Counted from the first letter of the stretch, positions 52,411 through 62,166 are shown. The stretch is 64,000 nucleotides of DNA from Chryseobacterium sp. Leaf394 (GCF_001424105.1 NZ_LMQH01000011.1:1554248-1618247); one strand, 5' to 3'. Notes: generated by a model from the letters alone, not told the origin. Made by a program: numbers and translations.

Positions 52411-53589
52411 ATGAAGTTAAGTGTTTATTTTAAGAAATTTTTTCAAAGCAGTCAATCCTCGGGAATTTTATTGATTTTCTGTGTTGCTGTGGCATTAACC
52501 ATTGCAAATTCCCCGCTGGGAAAAGGTTTTCAGGATTTTCTGGATTTTGAAATGGGTTTTGACAAAATACATTTAAAATATTCTGTAAGCAGCTGGATCA
52601 ATGATGGACTGATGGCCATTTTCTTTCTTCTGGTCGGACTTGAAATTAAAAGAGAGTTGATGGAAGGTGAACTTTCGTCTTTCAAAAACGCATCATTACC
52701 TGTGTTTGCAGCGATTGGAGGAATGCTGGTTCCTGCATTGATATTTGCCGGGCTAAATCCAGAAAATAAGTACAGCAACGGCTGGGGAATCCCGATGGCT
52801 ACTGATATTGCATTTTCTTTAGCCGTAATTGCTCTTTTAGGTAAAAGAGTACCCGCGTCTCTCAAAATTTTTCTTGCAGCACTGGCAATTGTTGATGATT
52901 TGGGAGCTATTTTGGTGATTGCCATATTTTACACTGAACAAATTCACTGGATTTATCTTCTCCTGTCATTCGGGGTTACTGCAGCTTTATTTATTTTAAA
53001 TTTTCTGAAAATTAAAAAATTTATTTTCTATCTCATTCCCGGAATATTTCTATGGTATTTTCTACATCATTCCGGAATTCACGCAACCATTGCAGGAGTG
53101 ATTGTAGCATTAAGTATTTCGACCAATACATCTGAAACAAAAATTTCACCTTTAGAAAAGCTGGAACATTCGCTTCACATTCCGGTAGGTTTTTTCATAA
53201 TGCCTCTCTTTGCTTTAACCAACACCAATATTGAATTTAAAAGCGGAATGACAGATGTTTTAACCAGTGGTTTAGGTGCAGGAATTATCGGTGGACTTGT
53301 TGTAGGAAAACTAATTGGAATTAATTTATTTTCTCTGATTGCGATTAAACTGAAAATCAGTTCGCTTCCTCAAAATTCCTCATGGAGTCAGATGACAGGT
53401 GTCGGTTTACTTGCAGGAATAGGATTCACAATGTCGATATTTATTGCACTGCTTTCATTTAAAAATGATGTGCAGATTCAGAATGAAGCCAAGTTTGCCG
53501 TCCTGATTGCTTCTGTCATTGCTGCAGTTTCAGGTGCTTTGGTCTTAAGAATAAGTCCTGCAAAAATCAAAGAAGATTTTCAGGATTAG
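52411..53589 (+). CDS. nhaA: Na+/H+ antiporter NhaA
   Basis: 392 residues, about twelve helices. NhaA signatures: FFLLVGLEIKRELMEGEL, NGWGIPMATDIAFSLAVIALLG with the first conserved Asp, AALAIVDDLGAILVIA with the paired Asp of the ion site, and GIHATIAGV. It exchanges Na+ for H+ across the inner membrane. It follows rel with a 3-bp gap and its stop overlaps that of the convergent lipoprotein gene by 4 nt. Confidence 0.95.
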   Translation: MKLSVYFKKFFQSSQSSGILLIFCVAVALTIANSPLGKGFQDFLDFEMGFDKIHLKYSVSSWINDGLMAIFFLLVGLEIKRELMEGELSSFKNASLPVFAAIGGMLVPALIFAGLNPENKYSNGWGIPMATDIAFSLAVIALLGKRVPASLKIFLAALAIVDDLGAILVIAIFYTEQIHWIYLLLSFGVTAALFILNFLKIKKFIFYLIPGIFLWYFLHHSGIHATIAGVIVALSISTNTSETKISPLEKLEHSLHIPVGFFIMPLFALTNTNIEFKSGMTDVLTSGLGAGIIGGLVVGKLIGINLFSLIAIKLKISSLPQNSSWSQMTGVGLLAGIGFTMSIFIALLSFKNDVQIQNEAKFAVLIASVIAAVSGALVLRISPAKIKEDFQD

Positions 53590-53966
53590 TTTTTGGTAAG
53601 GCTCCACGTTCCTTTTGCACTTCCCATTTCCCACGTTCCGCTTTTGTTCTGCAGATTTCCATAAATAATAAAGCCCTGAGGCGATTTTACTGTCGTATTG
53701 AAAGAAGACCCGATAAGACTGGTCCAGTAAAAATCCGTTCCACCATTTGCACTTCGTGTCACTCCCGCGGAAGCATCTTTGGCAACATTCACTGTAAGGC
53801 TGCCGCTGAGATCGCCGGAATAAGTTCCCGTCCATTTTCCCATAAATTCTGAAGTGAAATTTCCCTGAGCTCTCTTTTCTTCAGCCTGATCGAGAATGTG
53901 CTCACAAGACTGCAGACTTATTAATGCACAGATTATAAATAATTTAATTGCCGGTTTTTTCATCAA
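53586..53966 (-). CDS. small lipoprotein of unknown function
   Basis: 126 residues. Lipoprotein signal ending ALISLQSC (Cys20). The mature part is a beta-rich sequence with GKWTGTYSGDLSGSLTVNV and a final TWEMGSAKGTWSLTKN, the type of repeated Trp/Gly strands seen in small lipocalin-like beta barrels. Its start overlaps the end of the BrkB-like gene by 23 nt, so they are co-transcribed. Confidence 0.65.
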   Translation of the reverse strand: MMKKPAIKLFIICALISLQSCEHILDQAEEKRAQGNFTSEFMGKWTGTYSGDLSGSLTVNVAKDASAGVTRSANGGTDFYWTSLIGSSFNTTVKSPQGFIIYGNLQNKSGTWEMGSAKGTWSLTKN

Positions 53967-54981
53967 CGTTTTTCTTTGGTTTTAATTCTTCTTTAGCTGC
54001 CTCCTTTTCATCACTGTCAGAAACGGGTTCGAAAGTTGTTGAAATAACCGGGCTGTTTTCGTTTTTTAACTCATCAGCAAGTAATTTTTCTACCCTGAGT
54101 TTTCTCAATGCCATATTCAGTTCATTTCCAAAAAGCAGTAGATATACATTGACGTTAATCCATACCATTAAAAGGATCATACTTCCGATTGAACCGTATA
54201 AAACATTATATCTGGCAATATTTTTAACGTAAAGCGTAAAGAAATAAGTGGTAATGATGAATAAAACAGTGGTAAGAATAGCTCCCGGAACAGCCTGCCT
54301 GAAACGTACAATCTTCACAGTTCCCAACCAATAAAATAATGTTAAAAGCAAAAAGAAAAATACCGGAAATGAAACAAAACCAATAATTGCGGAAAGGTTT
54401 TTTGTCAGCCATGTAATATTATCGCTGGGCGTAAAAAGTTTCATTACAACTTCCACATAATAAACGCCGAAAAGAGCAAGGAAAACAATGGTTACAAAAC
54501 CAATTGTGATAAAAAATGAAAGGATGAACTCCTTAACATCGGTCAGTTTTTCATCAGACTTTTCATTGAAGCCGCTGATAAGGGCGAAAGTTCCGTTGGT
54601 GGCAAAAATCAGGGCTATAAGAATGGTTAAATTGCTTATTCCCTTCATATTGGGAATAATATTATCTTCAATATAGGATCTTACATCTCCTTCAATATTG
54701 CTCGGGAAAATATTGTGCATCAACACCTCAAAAATATAAAACTGGAGTTTGTCGTAATGAGGCATGTATGGTAAAACCGAAAGCAGGAACAGTATAAACG
54801 GAAAGAGACTTAAGGTAAAGTTCCAGGAAATTCCGGCAGCTTTTCTGCCGATTCTGTCTTTGAAAACCCCTGCAAAATAGATCTGAAACATTTCCCAAAG
54901 AGAAATTCCCAGAACAGGTAGGTGAATATCTTCGAAAAATTTCTGAATCTTCAGGAAAACTTTGGGAGTTTTAATAGCCAT
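53944..54981 (-). CDS. YihY/BrkB family inner-membrane protein
   Basis: 345 residues with five or six hydrophobic helices. Typical features are FKDRIGRKAAGISWNFTLSLFPFILFLLSVLP near the start, LTDVKEFILSFFITIGFV, and LYGSIGSMILLMVWINVNVYLLLFGNELN near the end. An acidic/Lys-rich cytoplasmic tail follows (~315-345). The family is not a tRNA nuclease despite old names; its function is unknown. It precedes the small lipoprotein. Confidence 0.88.
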   Translation of the reverse strand: MAIKTPKVFLKIQKFFEDIHLPVLGISLWEMFQIYFAGVFKDRIGRKAAGISWNFTLSLFPFILFLLSVLPYMPHYDKLQFYIFEVLMHNIFPSNIEGDVRSYIEDNIIPNMKGISNLTILIALIFATNGTFALISGFNEKSDEKLTDVKEFILSFFITIGFVTIVFLALFGVYYVEVVMKLFTPSDNITWLTKNLSAIIGFVSFPVFFFLLLTLFYWLGTVKIVRFRQAVPGAILTTVLFIITTYFFTLYVKNIARYNVLYGSIGSMILLMVWINVNVYLLLFGNELNMALRKLRVEKLLADELKNENSPVISTTFEPVSDSDEKEAAKEELKPKKNVDEKTGN

Positions 54982-55092
54982 TTTAGTCTAATCTTTTAAA
55001 ATTGAAATTCCGTCAGTCAGAATTTCAAATTGCAAAATATTTTCAAATCTTGTAAAAGTAAACAATTAAAATGATTTTCAAAAATCAAGCCT

Positions 55093-55125
55093 TTCCCAAG
55101 TCTGATTCAAAATAAATATCTTTGC
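55093..55125 (+). promoter_or_regulatory. rlmH promoter
   Basis: TTTC (55093-55096), 21 nt, TATCTTTG (55118-55125). The perfect -7 box lies 18 bp before the ATG at 55143, which favours that start over the in-frame ATG at 55122. Confidence 0.6.
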
Positions 55126-55142
55126 AGTCTAAAAATCTAAAA

Positions 55143-55616
55143 ATGCGTATTTCACTCCTCTGCATCGGTAAAACGGATGACAAAGAAATCAACTCTCTTA
55201 TTCAGTATTACCTAACCCGGCTTCCGAGACACTGGAATTTTGAAGTTACTGAAATTCCCGACGTGAGAAACGCAAAAAATTTAACGCCGGAACTTTTAAA
55301 AAAGGAGGAATCTAAATTATTTTTAAATCAAATCGATAAAACTGATCTGGTTATACTTTTAGACGAAAAGGGAAAGCAGTTTACCAGCCGTGAATTTGCT
55401 CAGAAAATAGATGTCTGGATGAATTCTTCGGTAAAAAAAATACATATTCTGATCGGCGGAGCTTATGGTTTTTCAGATGAAATCTACAGCAGAGCCAACG
55501 AAAAAATGTCACTATCTAAAATGACATTTACTCATCAAATGATTCGGTTATTTATTGTTGAACAGATTTACCGTGCAGATCAGATTCTTCAGGGTAAACC
55601 TTATCACAACGATTAA
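55143..55616 (+). CDS. rlmH: 23S rRNA (pseudouridine1915-N3)-methyltransferase
   Basis: 157 residues from the ATG at 55143, close to the usual 155. SPOUT fold with N-terminal RISLLCIGKTDDKEINSLI, the SAM-binding knot ILIGGAYGFSD, and C-terminal MTFTHQMIRLFIVEQIYRADQILQGKPYHN. It methylates position 1915 in helix 69 of 23S rRNA. It ends 1 bp before the stop of the convergent trmL gene. Confidence 0.95.
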   Translation: MRISLLCIGKTDDKEINSLIQYYLTRLPRHWNFEVTEIPDVRNAKNLTPELLKKEESKLFLNQIDKTDLVILLDEKGKQFTSREFAQKIDVWMNSSVKKIHILIGGAYGFSDEIYSRANEKMSLSKMTFTHQMIRLFIVEQIYRADQILQGKPYHND

Positions 55617-55617
55617 A

Positions 55618-56073
55618 TTAAACTTTCAGGTTGATCTGTCTTTTGGCTTCTCCCACCACGAATGCAACAGAATTGGCAATATTAAAACTTCTTATAAGCT
55701 TAGACATCGGAATGGTTAAATGATTTTCAAAACGGTCTAAAACATCTTTGGCCAAACCCTTACTTTCTTTCCCGAAAACGAGCCAGTCGCCATCCTGAAA
55801 ATCTATTTCAAGATAAGATTTTTCAGCATGGGAACTCATCAGAAATACTCTGGACAGATCCGGGATATTTTTCATCCACTCATCAACATTTTCGTATTCG
55901 GTAACGTCCAGATGCACCCAGTAATCGAGGCCCGAACGTTTGAGATTTTTATCATCGATCAGAAATCCCAAAGGATGAATAAGGTGTAATCTGCTTTCGG
56001 TTCCTACGCAAAGTCTTCCTATATTTCCTGTATTGTTGGGTATTTCAGGTTCTACGAGAACGATATTTAACAT
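55618..56073 (-). CDS. trmL: tRNA (cytidine/uridine-2'-O-)-methyltransferase TrmL
   Basis: 151 residues, SPOUT methyltransferase: LNIVLVEPEIPNNTGNIGRLC, IHPLGFLIDDK, VFGKESKGL with the SAM knot and the C-terminal RSFNIANSVAFVVGEAKRQ. It methylates the ribose at wobble position 34 of leucine tRNAs. It is convergent with rlmH. Confidence 0.93.
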   Translation of the reverse strand: MLNIVLVEPEIPNNTGNIGRLCVGTESRLHLIHPLGFLIDDKNLKRSGLDYWVHLDVTEYENVDEWMKNIPDLSRVFLMSSHAEKSYLEIDFQDGDWLVFGKESKGLAKDVLDRFENHLTIPMSKLIRSFNIANSVAFVVGEAKRQINLKV

Positions 56074-56107
56074 GAATGGATAAAATTTTTGAAAATAAAT
56101 CAGAGTT

Positions 56108-56929
56108 TTACTGAGTTTTTTTGATGCATTTTACTGCGTAGTCAGGCAGAAGAGATTTCTCGTGTCCCAGTGCTATGGCTTTGTCTAAGTTTTCGCAGGC
56201 TTCTTTTGGTTTTGCTGTTTCAAAAAGAATTGCAGCTTTTGTGACGTAGGACTGAGAAAATTTTGAATCTATTGAAATCGATTTGTTGACATCTGCCAAA
56301 GCTTCTTTATATTTTTTCATCTGAACATAGACCTCTGCCCTTCCGTTGTACAGAAGAGATTCCGGCCGCTCAGCAAGAAGTTTATTGTAGTCGGCAAGCG
56401 AACCTTCAAGATCTCCCGAACGTCTTTTTAAAGTGGCTAAGCCTGTCTTTGCAAATAAATTGTCCGGTGCAAAAGTAAGGATGTAATTGAGGTCTTTCAG
56501 GGCAAGATCTTTTTTGCCCATATTGTCATACACTTTAGACCTCAAAAGATAAAGATTAGCATTCTGTTCTTCCACTTTAAGTCCGGAATTGATGTATTCC
56601 AACGCTTTCGGTCGGCTGCCTTTGGTGTTGTGAAGTGCGGCAAGGTTTTCATACACAGAAACTGAAAGAGGATTAGTAATTAAAGCAGATTCGAAAGATT
56701 TGAATGCTGCGGATGTTTTCCCTAATCTTCGCTGTGCCGTCCCCAGGTGAACGTAATAATCGGATTTAAATTTCTGTATCAGTTCTTTATCTGCAAGAAT
56801 CTGATATTGTTTTTCTGCACATACATAATCATTTTTGCGCATACATTCTTCTGCCAGTTTTTTATCCTGAGCATCGATGCAGGTCATTGAAAATAATGCT
56901 GCACCTAAAAAAAATAGTTTTGTCTTCAT
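56108..56929 (-). CDS. exported TPR protein
   Basis: 273 residues from the ATG at 56929. Signal peptide (MKTKLFFLGAALFSMTCIDAQ). Then about six tetratricopeptide repeats (visible units around YYVHLGTAQRRLGKTSAAFKS, LEYINSGLKVEEQNANLYL, LYNGRAEVYVQMKKYKEAL, AAILFETAKPKEACENLDKA). Probably a protein-protein adaptor in the periplasm. Its ATG overlaps the TGA of the PAP2 gene (ATGA), so it is third in the tat-PAP2-TPR unit. An in-frame extension upstream lies inside the PAP2 gene and is spurious. Confidence 0.82.
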   Translation of the reverse strand: MKTKLFFLGAALFSMTCIDAQDKKLAEECMRKNDYVCAEKQYQILADKELIQKFKSDYYVHLGTAQRRLGKTSAAFKSFESALITNPLSVSVYENLAALHNTKGSRPKALEYINSGLKVEEQNANLYLLRSKVYDNMGKKDLALKDLNYILTFAPDNLFAKTGLATLKRRSGDLEGSLADYNKLLAERPESLLYNGRAEVYVQMKKYKEALADVNKSISIDSKFSQSYVTKAAILFETAKPKEACENLDKAIALGHEKSLLPDYAVKCIKKTQ

Positions 56930-57492
56930 TGAGATATGGTTTGTCTGTTGATCACTTTTTTTGCGAGTAAAGCAAATACCACTCCCACCAAAGATCCTGC
57001 AAACGCCCCAACCAAAATATCTCCCGGGAAATGTACGCCTAAATAAATTCTGCTGTATGATACGACTGCTGCCCAAAAGAAAACGAAATATGGCAGCCAT
57101 TTGATTTTTTTTCCTAATAAAACACTCAGATAAGATGCTAAAAAGAAGGTGTTGGATGCATGTGCAGAATAAAATCCGTGCTCTCCGCCACATTTTACAA
57201 TTCTCATCAAGCCCTGTAAAGATGGGTCATGACAAGGTCTCAGTCTTTGAATACCGTGTTTGAAAACACCGGCCATCTGATCTGAAACCGTAGTTCCCAA
57301 GGCTACAAAAATGAGTATGAATATGAAAGATTTAAGTTTAAAATTTTTGTAAAGAAAATAACAGAAAATCGCGTAAAGCGGTATCCAGATAAAGGTTTTA
57401 GAAATCAAAATCCAGAACTGGTCAAAAGGCTGACTTCCGAGCGTATTCAGATATAGAAATATCTCTTTGTCTTCTAAAACAATCTCTTCCAT
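56926..57492 (-). CDS. PAP2 family phosphatase
   Basis: 188 residues, five or six membrane helices. PAP2 signature 1 is degenerate (K-x6-RP as KHGIQRLRPCHDP), signature 2 is GFYSAHASNTF (usual PSGH replaced by YSAH), and signature 3 is SRIYLGVHFPGD. It dephosphorylates membrane lipid phosphates such as undecaprenyl diphosphate or phosphatidate. Its ATG overlaps the stop of the Tat gene (TAATG). Confidence 0.88.
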   Translation of the reverse strand: MEEIVLEDKEIFLYLNTLGSQPFDQFWILISKTFIWIPLYAIFCYFLYKNFKLKSFIFILIFVALGTTVSDQMAGVFKHGIQRLRPCHDPSLQGLMRIVKCGGEHGFYSAHASNTFFLASYLSVLLGKKIKWLPYFVFFWAAVVSYSRIYLGVHFPGDILVGAFAGSLVGVVFALLAKKVINRQTISQ

Positions 57493-57833
57493 TATCTGCT
57501 TACAGGTCCTTCGTAAGTATCATCTTCAGAAGGTTTTATTACAGGTTTATTGTCAGTGAGTTCTTTCGGTGATGTACTGTTGAAATCATCATCCATATTG
57601 TTCAGAGGATTATATTCTTTGGCGGCATCTTTAATTTTATCAATTTCTTTCTTGATGTCTGAAACAGGATTATCAGCCTCTTTCATAATTTCTGTTTTGA
57701 TGTCATCTACTGCACCACGCATTTTTCTTACGCCTGCACCCAGATCACGGGCGATAGACGGAAGTTTATCCGGGCCGAATAAAACCACGATGGCCAGAAC
57801 GATGAGAGCCATTTCTCCAAAACTTAATTCCAT
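57492..57833 (-). CDS. tatA: twin-arginine translocase TatA/TatE family subunit
   Basis: 113 residues from the ATG at 57833. One N-terminal helix (FGEMALIVLAIVVLF) followed by the hinge GPDKLPSIARDLG and an amphipathic helix (RKMRGAVDDIKTEIMKEA), then an acidic tail. This is the TatA/B architecture; in Bacteroidota a single TatA-like protein may serve. Start taken at MELSF because homologues begin there. It leads the tat-PAP2-TPR gene set. Confidence 0.87.
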   Translation of the reverse strand: MELSFGEMALIVLAIVVLFGPDKLPSIARDLGAGVRKMRGAVDDIKTEIMKEADNPVSDIKKEIDKIKDAAKEYNPLNNMDDDFNSTSPKELTDNKPVIKPSEDDTYEGPVSR

Positions 57834-57894
57834 TCTGTAAAAATACAAAAGATTCAATATAAATCTTAAGTTTAGGTATAATTTTAAAAATATT

Positions 57895-59112
57895 TTAAGA
57901 TTTCTTTTTTTCGAATGCGTAATAGGTAATTACGACACTTACAGACATCATGATGAATGCCAGAAAAAACGGAGCACCCGGAAATCTGAATTCTGCATTT
58001 CTCTCACTGAATTTATAGAAGAGATAAGTCATTAAAGGTGGTCCTATTGCCGCTGTGATACTCATTAAACCCGTTAAAGCACCTTGCAATTCGCCTTGCT
58101 CTTTTGCATCAACATTTTTGGAAATGACAGACTGTAAAGCCGGGCCACAAATTCCTCCTAAACAGTAAGGAATCAAAATCACAAACATCATCCATCCTTC
58201 TGTAGCGAATGAAAAGAAAAGCATTCCTACTGCATAAAAAGCAAGTCCGAGATAAATACTTTTGTATTCACCCAATTTGGGAGTTGTATATCTTATCAAA
58301 ACTCCTTGTACCAAAGCTACTAGAACCCCGACGACAGCCAGCGAAAAGCCAACCATTGCTGTGCTCCATTTGAATTCGCTTTGTGTGAAATAAGTCCAGT
58401 TGGTCTGCACGGCATGACCTGCAATGTAAATTAAAAAAAGACTGAGAACCAAACCGGAAAGTTCACGGTGTTTTAATAAAAATTTTAACGAGCCAATCGG
58501 ATTAGCACGCTTCCAGTCAAACTCACGTCTTTTGTCTTTATCTAAACTTTCAGGAAGAATAAAATATCCGTAGAGAAAATTAACCAAACATAAAACTGCT
58601 GCTGCATAAAAGGGAACTCTCGGTCCGAAATGCCCTAAAACACCTCCAAATAAAGGTCCGATGATAAAGCCTAATCCAAAAGCAGCCCCGATCATCCCAA
58701 AGTTTTTTGCACGGTCTGTGTCTGTAGATATATCGGCAATGTAAGCACTCGCCGTGGTAAAGCTCGCTCCTGTAATTCCGGCAATCACCCTTCCGACAAA
58801 CAAAAGCCAGATGGTAGGCGCCAAAGCAAGGAAAACGTAATCAACGGCAAAACCAAACAAAGAAATCAGAATTACTGGTCTTCGTCCGTATTTATCACTT
58901 AAATTTCCAATAACAGGCGAAAAGATGAATTGGGTAAATGCATACGCAAAGCCCAACCAGCCACCGTATTTTGCGGCTTCATTTACACTTCCATGGATGA
59001 GTTCTTCAATAAGTTTTGGTATCACGGGGAGAATGATTCCTATCCCGATTACATCGATTAAAAGTGTGATAAAGATAAAGCCGATGGCTGCGCTTTTCCT
59101 TGATTTTTCCAT
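57895..59112 (-). CDS. TCR/Tet family MFS transporter
   Basis: 405 residues, twelve helices. Motif A GNLSDKYGRRPVIL after helix 2, motif near helix 4 GRVIAGITGASFTTASAYIADIS, and ADISTDTDRAKNFG are typical of tetracycline-efflux-type drug:H+ antiporters. Whether it exports tetracycline cannot be told; relatives in Flavobacteriia are mostly generic efflux pumps. It is divergent from nothing nearby and ends 38 bp before the tat gene start region. Confidence 0.85.
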   Translation of the reverse strand: MEKSRKSAAIGFIFITLLIDVIGIGIILPVIPKLIEELIHGSVNEAAKYGGWLGFAYAFTQFIFSPVIGNLSDKYGRRPVILISLFGFAVDYVFLALAPTIWLLFVGRVIAGITGASFTTASAYIADISTDTDRAKNFGMIGAAFGLGFIIGPLFGGVLGHFGPRVPFYAAAVLCLVNFLYGYFILPESLDKDKRREFDWKRANPIGSLKFLLKHRELSGLVLSLFLIYIAGHAVQTNWTYFTQSEFKWSTAMVGFSLAVVGVLVALVQGVLIRYTTPKLGEYKSIYLGLAFYAVGMLFFSFATEGWMMFVILIPYCLGGICGPALQSVISKNVDAKEQGELQGALTGLMSITAAIGPPLMTYLFYKFSERNAEFRFPGAPFFLAFIMMSVSVVITYYAFEKKKS

Positions 59113-59177
59113 ACCTGCAAAATTACTGAAAACTGAAAATGTGCGGTGTTTAATTTTGCATTTAGATTCAATTTAAA

Positions 59178-59211
59178 TAAAAAAAAGACTGCCTTTAAAA
59201 AAAGACAGTCT
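59178..59211 (-). terminator. rho-independent terminator of secDF
   Basis: On the minus strand AGACTGTC (59211-59204) and GGCAGTCT (59193-59186) form an 8-bp stem with one wobble pair, followed by a T run (59185-59178). It lies between secDF and the MFS gene, both on the minus strand. Confidence 0.85.
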
Positions 59212-59234
59212 GTATAACTTAATTGTAGTTAAAT

Positions 59235-62129
59235 TTATTTTGAAGTCAATACTTCTTTATCAGAAGTAGATTTTCCTTTTACATCTTCTTCCTTACCTGT
59301 TTTCAGGAAGTCGTAAGCGATTGCTGATGCAATGAATACTGATGAGTAAGCACCGAAACCGATACCGATCAACAAGGCAAACATGAATCCTTTAAGGTTA
59401 TCTCCACCAAAGATGAAGATCGCAAGAATTACCAATAATACAGTGAAAGTTGTATTGAACGTTCTACCTAAAGTACTTGAGATAGAGTCATCAAACAAAC
59501 CTGCCAATGTAACTGATTTTTTCTCTCTTAAATATTCCCTGATTCTGTCGAAGATAATTACCGTATCGTTGATTGAATAACCCAATACTGTAAGAATTGC
59601 TGCAACAAAATCCTGATTGATTTCCATGTTGAAAGGCATAATATTGTGAAGCAATGAATACGCTCCCAAAATAATTACCGCATCGTGGAAAAGGGCAACA
59701 ACTGCTCCCAAAGAGAACTGCCACTTTCTGAATCTGATTAAAATATAAATAAAGATACCTGCCAATGCAGCAACAACTGCTAAAATACCGTGTGTTTTGA
59801 TATCGTCAGCTACAGTAGGCCCTACTTTTTCTGATGAAACAATTCCTGCGTGATCTTTATCTGCAGATTTGAATTCTTCTAAAGTAAGGTTAGCAGGAAG
59901 ATTTGCTTTTAAACCTTCATATAATTTATTTTCCACAGTCTGATCTGCTTTCAGAGATTCGTCTTCGAAAAGATAATCTGTAGAAATTTTCAACTGTCTG
60001 TCGTTACCGAAAGTTTTTGCCTCAACAGAAGAATTTTTCCCGTCTTCAGTTTTGAAAAGTTTCACTAAACTTTCTTCAGCATCTTCAGCACTCACGTTTT
60101 TATCAAATCTTACCACATAATTTCTACCTCCAGTAAAGTCGATTCCGTATTTAAAACCGTTGGTAAAGATTGAAACTAAGCTGACAATTGTTAAAATAAC
60201 TGAAACTGAATAAGCAATTTTTCTCTTTCCAATAAAGTCAATCCACGTATTTCTGAATAGATTTTTCGTAGGAGCCGTCCAAACTGAAAGTCCTTTCCCT
60301 TTTTCAAGTCTTGAGAAAATCATTACTCTTGATAATGCTACCGACGTGAATAAAGTCATGATGATACCAATACCTAAAGTGATCGCAAATCCTTTGATAG
60401 GACCCGTTCCGAAGAAGAATAAAACTGCTGCCGTAAGTAAAGTGGTAAGGTGACCATCGATAATTGCGTTTAATGCATGTTTAAATCCGTCTTTATAGGC
60501 CTGAAGAATACCTTTTCCGGCGAAAAGTTCTTCTTTCGTTCTTTCATAAATAATTACGTTCGTATCCACGGCCATCGCCATAGTAAGTACCATACCTGCG
60601 ATACCTGGAAGCGTTAACGTGAAGTCACCGGAATCCATAATTCCGAAAATGTAGAATAAGTTGATGATCATCGCGATAACCGCATAAACACCAGCTCCAC
60701 CGTAATAGAAAATAATATAAACGATGATAATAAGGAATGCAATTCCAAAAGACATCATCCCCGCATCAATAGATTCCTGACCCAATGAAGGACCAACAAC
60801 CGTATCCTGAACCACTTTCGCACCTGCAGGAAGTTTACCTGCTCCCAAAACGTCAACCAATTCTTTGGCTTCTTCCTGAGAGAAGTTTCCTGAGATCTGA
60901 GTTCTACCGTTTGGAATAGCATTTACAACATTTGGTGCTGTATATACATTTCCGTCAAGCGTTACTGCTACCGGTCTTCCAACGTTTTTCTCGGTTAAAG
61001 TTTTCCATTCTTTAGCACCTTTAGAATCCATCTGCATATCTACTACTACTCTTCCAAGATCATCGTAGCTGATTTTTGCTGTTTCCACTGCTCCGTCTAC
61101 CGGTGCTTTCTGGTTAATATTTCCTCTGATAGCATAAAGCACAAGATCATCCGGAGATGTAGCTTCAGGCTTATATCCCCAAAGGAACTGAGTATATTTA
61201 AGGTTGGCAGGTCTTAAAGACTGCGCCACTTTGCTTCTTAAAATTTTGTTTACAGTCGCAGTATCAGAAATTTTGATGTTTCCCACTCCGTTAGACTGAA
61301 GTTTTTCGAACTGTAAAAGTTTCATTAAATCGGTTTTCTTAGAAATCCCGATAGAATCACCTTTAGCAGAGATCATTGTGCTTAATGACTGGAAATAAGG
61401 AACAACTTCCTGAGCCTGCTGCACTTCCCAAAACTGAAGCTTTGCAGAAGTCTGAAGCATTTTCTTCACTTTATCTCTGTCTTTCATACCTGGCATTTCA
61501 ACAGAAATTCTGGCTGTACCAGGCACTCTCTGAACGTTTGGCTGAATAGCACCAACCTTATCAATTCTCGTTCTGATTACCTCAAAAGCGGCATCTACAG
61601 AAAGATCAATTCTCTTTTTTACGATGCTTTTTACCTGATCGTCTGTAGTATTGTGCTTGATTTCCTGAAGATTTGTATTTCCGAAAATTTCTGCGTCTGC
61701 AAGTTTCAGATTTGCGCCTCTTGCTTTGTTTACAGCCTCAAACTGATCAAAAAAGTTGTCGATGTAAGATTTTGTAGAGTTTTTCTGCGCTTCATCTGTC
61801 TTGTTCAAAGCTTCGATCAGCACAGCATTTGTAGAATAGTTGGTTAAATCATTTACCAGATCTCTCTGATTGATTTCCAAAAGAACGTTGATCCCACCTT
61901 TAAGGTCGAGACCCAATTTCATCTCCTTGTCTTTGGCTTTAGCGTACGTAAGCTCTGTGTAACCAAGATTCAGAGTCTGCTCTTTCAGTCTCTTGATTTC
62001 CTTCTCGTTCCCATTCGCAGCTTCGATCTGCGATTCAATTTTACTGGCGTACCAGGTTGGTATTAGCTCATTTAAGCAAATCAACCCGAGGACAATAGCA
62101 ATAATTGTAATAAGTCCTTTTCCTTGCAT
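59235..62129 (-). CDS. secDF: SecDF fusion, protein translocase subunit
   Basis: 964 residues combining SecD and SecF in one chain, as in other Bacteroidota. SecD part: LDLKGGINVLLEI, the P1 periplasmic domain with IRTRIDKVGAIQPNVQRV, GTARISVEMPGM, and the membrane motif AMAVDTNVIIYER. SecF part from ~640: KYGIDFTGGRNYVVRF and SINDTVIIFDRIREYL. About twelve helices. It uses proton flux to pull proteins out of SecYEG. Residues ~40-60 form a short charged coiled region. Confidence 0.96.
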   Translation of the reverse strand: MQGKGLITIIAIVLGLICLNELIPTWYASKIESQIEAANGNEKEIKRLKEQTLNLGYTELTYAKAKDKEMKLGLDLKGGINVLLEINQRDLVNDLTNYSTNAVLIEALNKTDEAQKNSTKSYIDNFFDQFEAVNKARGANLKLADAEIFGNTNLQEIKHNTTDDQVKSIVKKRIDLSVDAAFEVIRTRIDKVGAIQPNVQRVPGTARISVEMPGMKDRDKVKKMLQTSAKLQFWEVQQAQEVVPYFQSLSTMISAKGDSIGISKKTDLMKLLQFEKLQSNGVGNIKISDTATVNKILRSKVAQSLRPANLKYTQFLWGYKPEATSPDDLVLYAIRGNINQKAPVDGAVETAKISYDDLGRVVVDMQMDSKGAKEWKTLTEKNVGRPVAVTLDGNVYTAPNVVNAIPNGRTQISGNFSQEEAKELVDVLGAGKLPAGAKVVQDTVVGPSLGQESIDAGMMSFGIAFLIIIVYIIFYYGGAGVYAVIAMIINLFYIFGIMDSGDFTLTLPGIAGMVLTMAMAVDTNVIIYERTKEELFAGKGILQAYKDGFKHALNAIIDGHLTTLLTAAVLFFFGTGPIKGFAITLGIGIIMTLFTSVALSRVMIFSRLEKGKGLSVWTAPTKNLFRNTWIDFIGKRKIAYSVSVILTIVSLVSIFTNGFKYGIDFTGGRNYVVRFDKNVSAEDAEESLVKLFKTEDGKNSSVEAKTFGNDRQLKISTDYLFEDESLKADQTVENKLYEGLKANLPANLTLEEFKSADKDHAGIVSSEKVGPTVADDIKTHGILAVVAALAGIFIYILIRFRKWQFSLGAVVALFHDAVIILGAYSLLHNIMPFNMEINQDFVAAILTVLGYSINDTVIIFDRIREYLREKKSVTLAGLFDDSISSTLGRTFNTTFTVLLVILAIFIFGGDNLKGFMFALLIGIGFGAYSSVFIASAIAYDFLKTGKEEDVKGKSTSDKEVLTSK

Positions 62130-62158
62130 TTTATTGTAACTACGTTAAATTAAGTCGG

Positions 62159-62166
62159 CAAATATA
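62159..62166 (-). promoter_or_regulatory. secDF promoter -7 element
   Basis: On the minus strand TATATTTG, a perfect TAnnTTTG box, 30 bp before the secDF ATG. No clear -33 TTTG is present at the right distance. The remaining ~170 bp to 62336 show nothing else. Confidence 0.45.

Noticed and set aside
52530..52925. 131-codon frame antisense to nhaA
   Set aside because: Mirrors the codon pattern of the membrane helices of nhaA; no homology-like features.
55122..55142. Upstream ATG of rlmH
   Set aside because: It falls inside the predicted promoter -7 region; the protein from 55143 has the usual length.
56930..57193. N-terminal extension of the TPR protein
   Set aside because: Lies within the PAP2 gene in another frame; a normal signal peptide starts at 56929.
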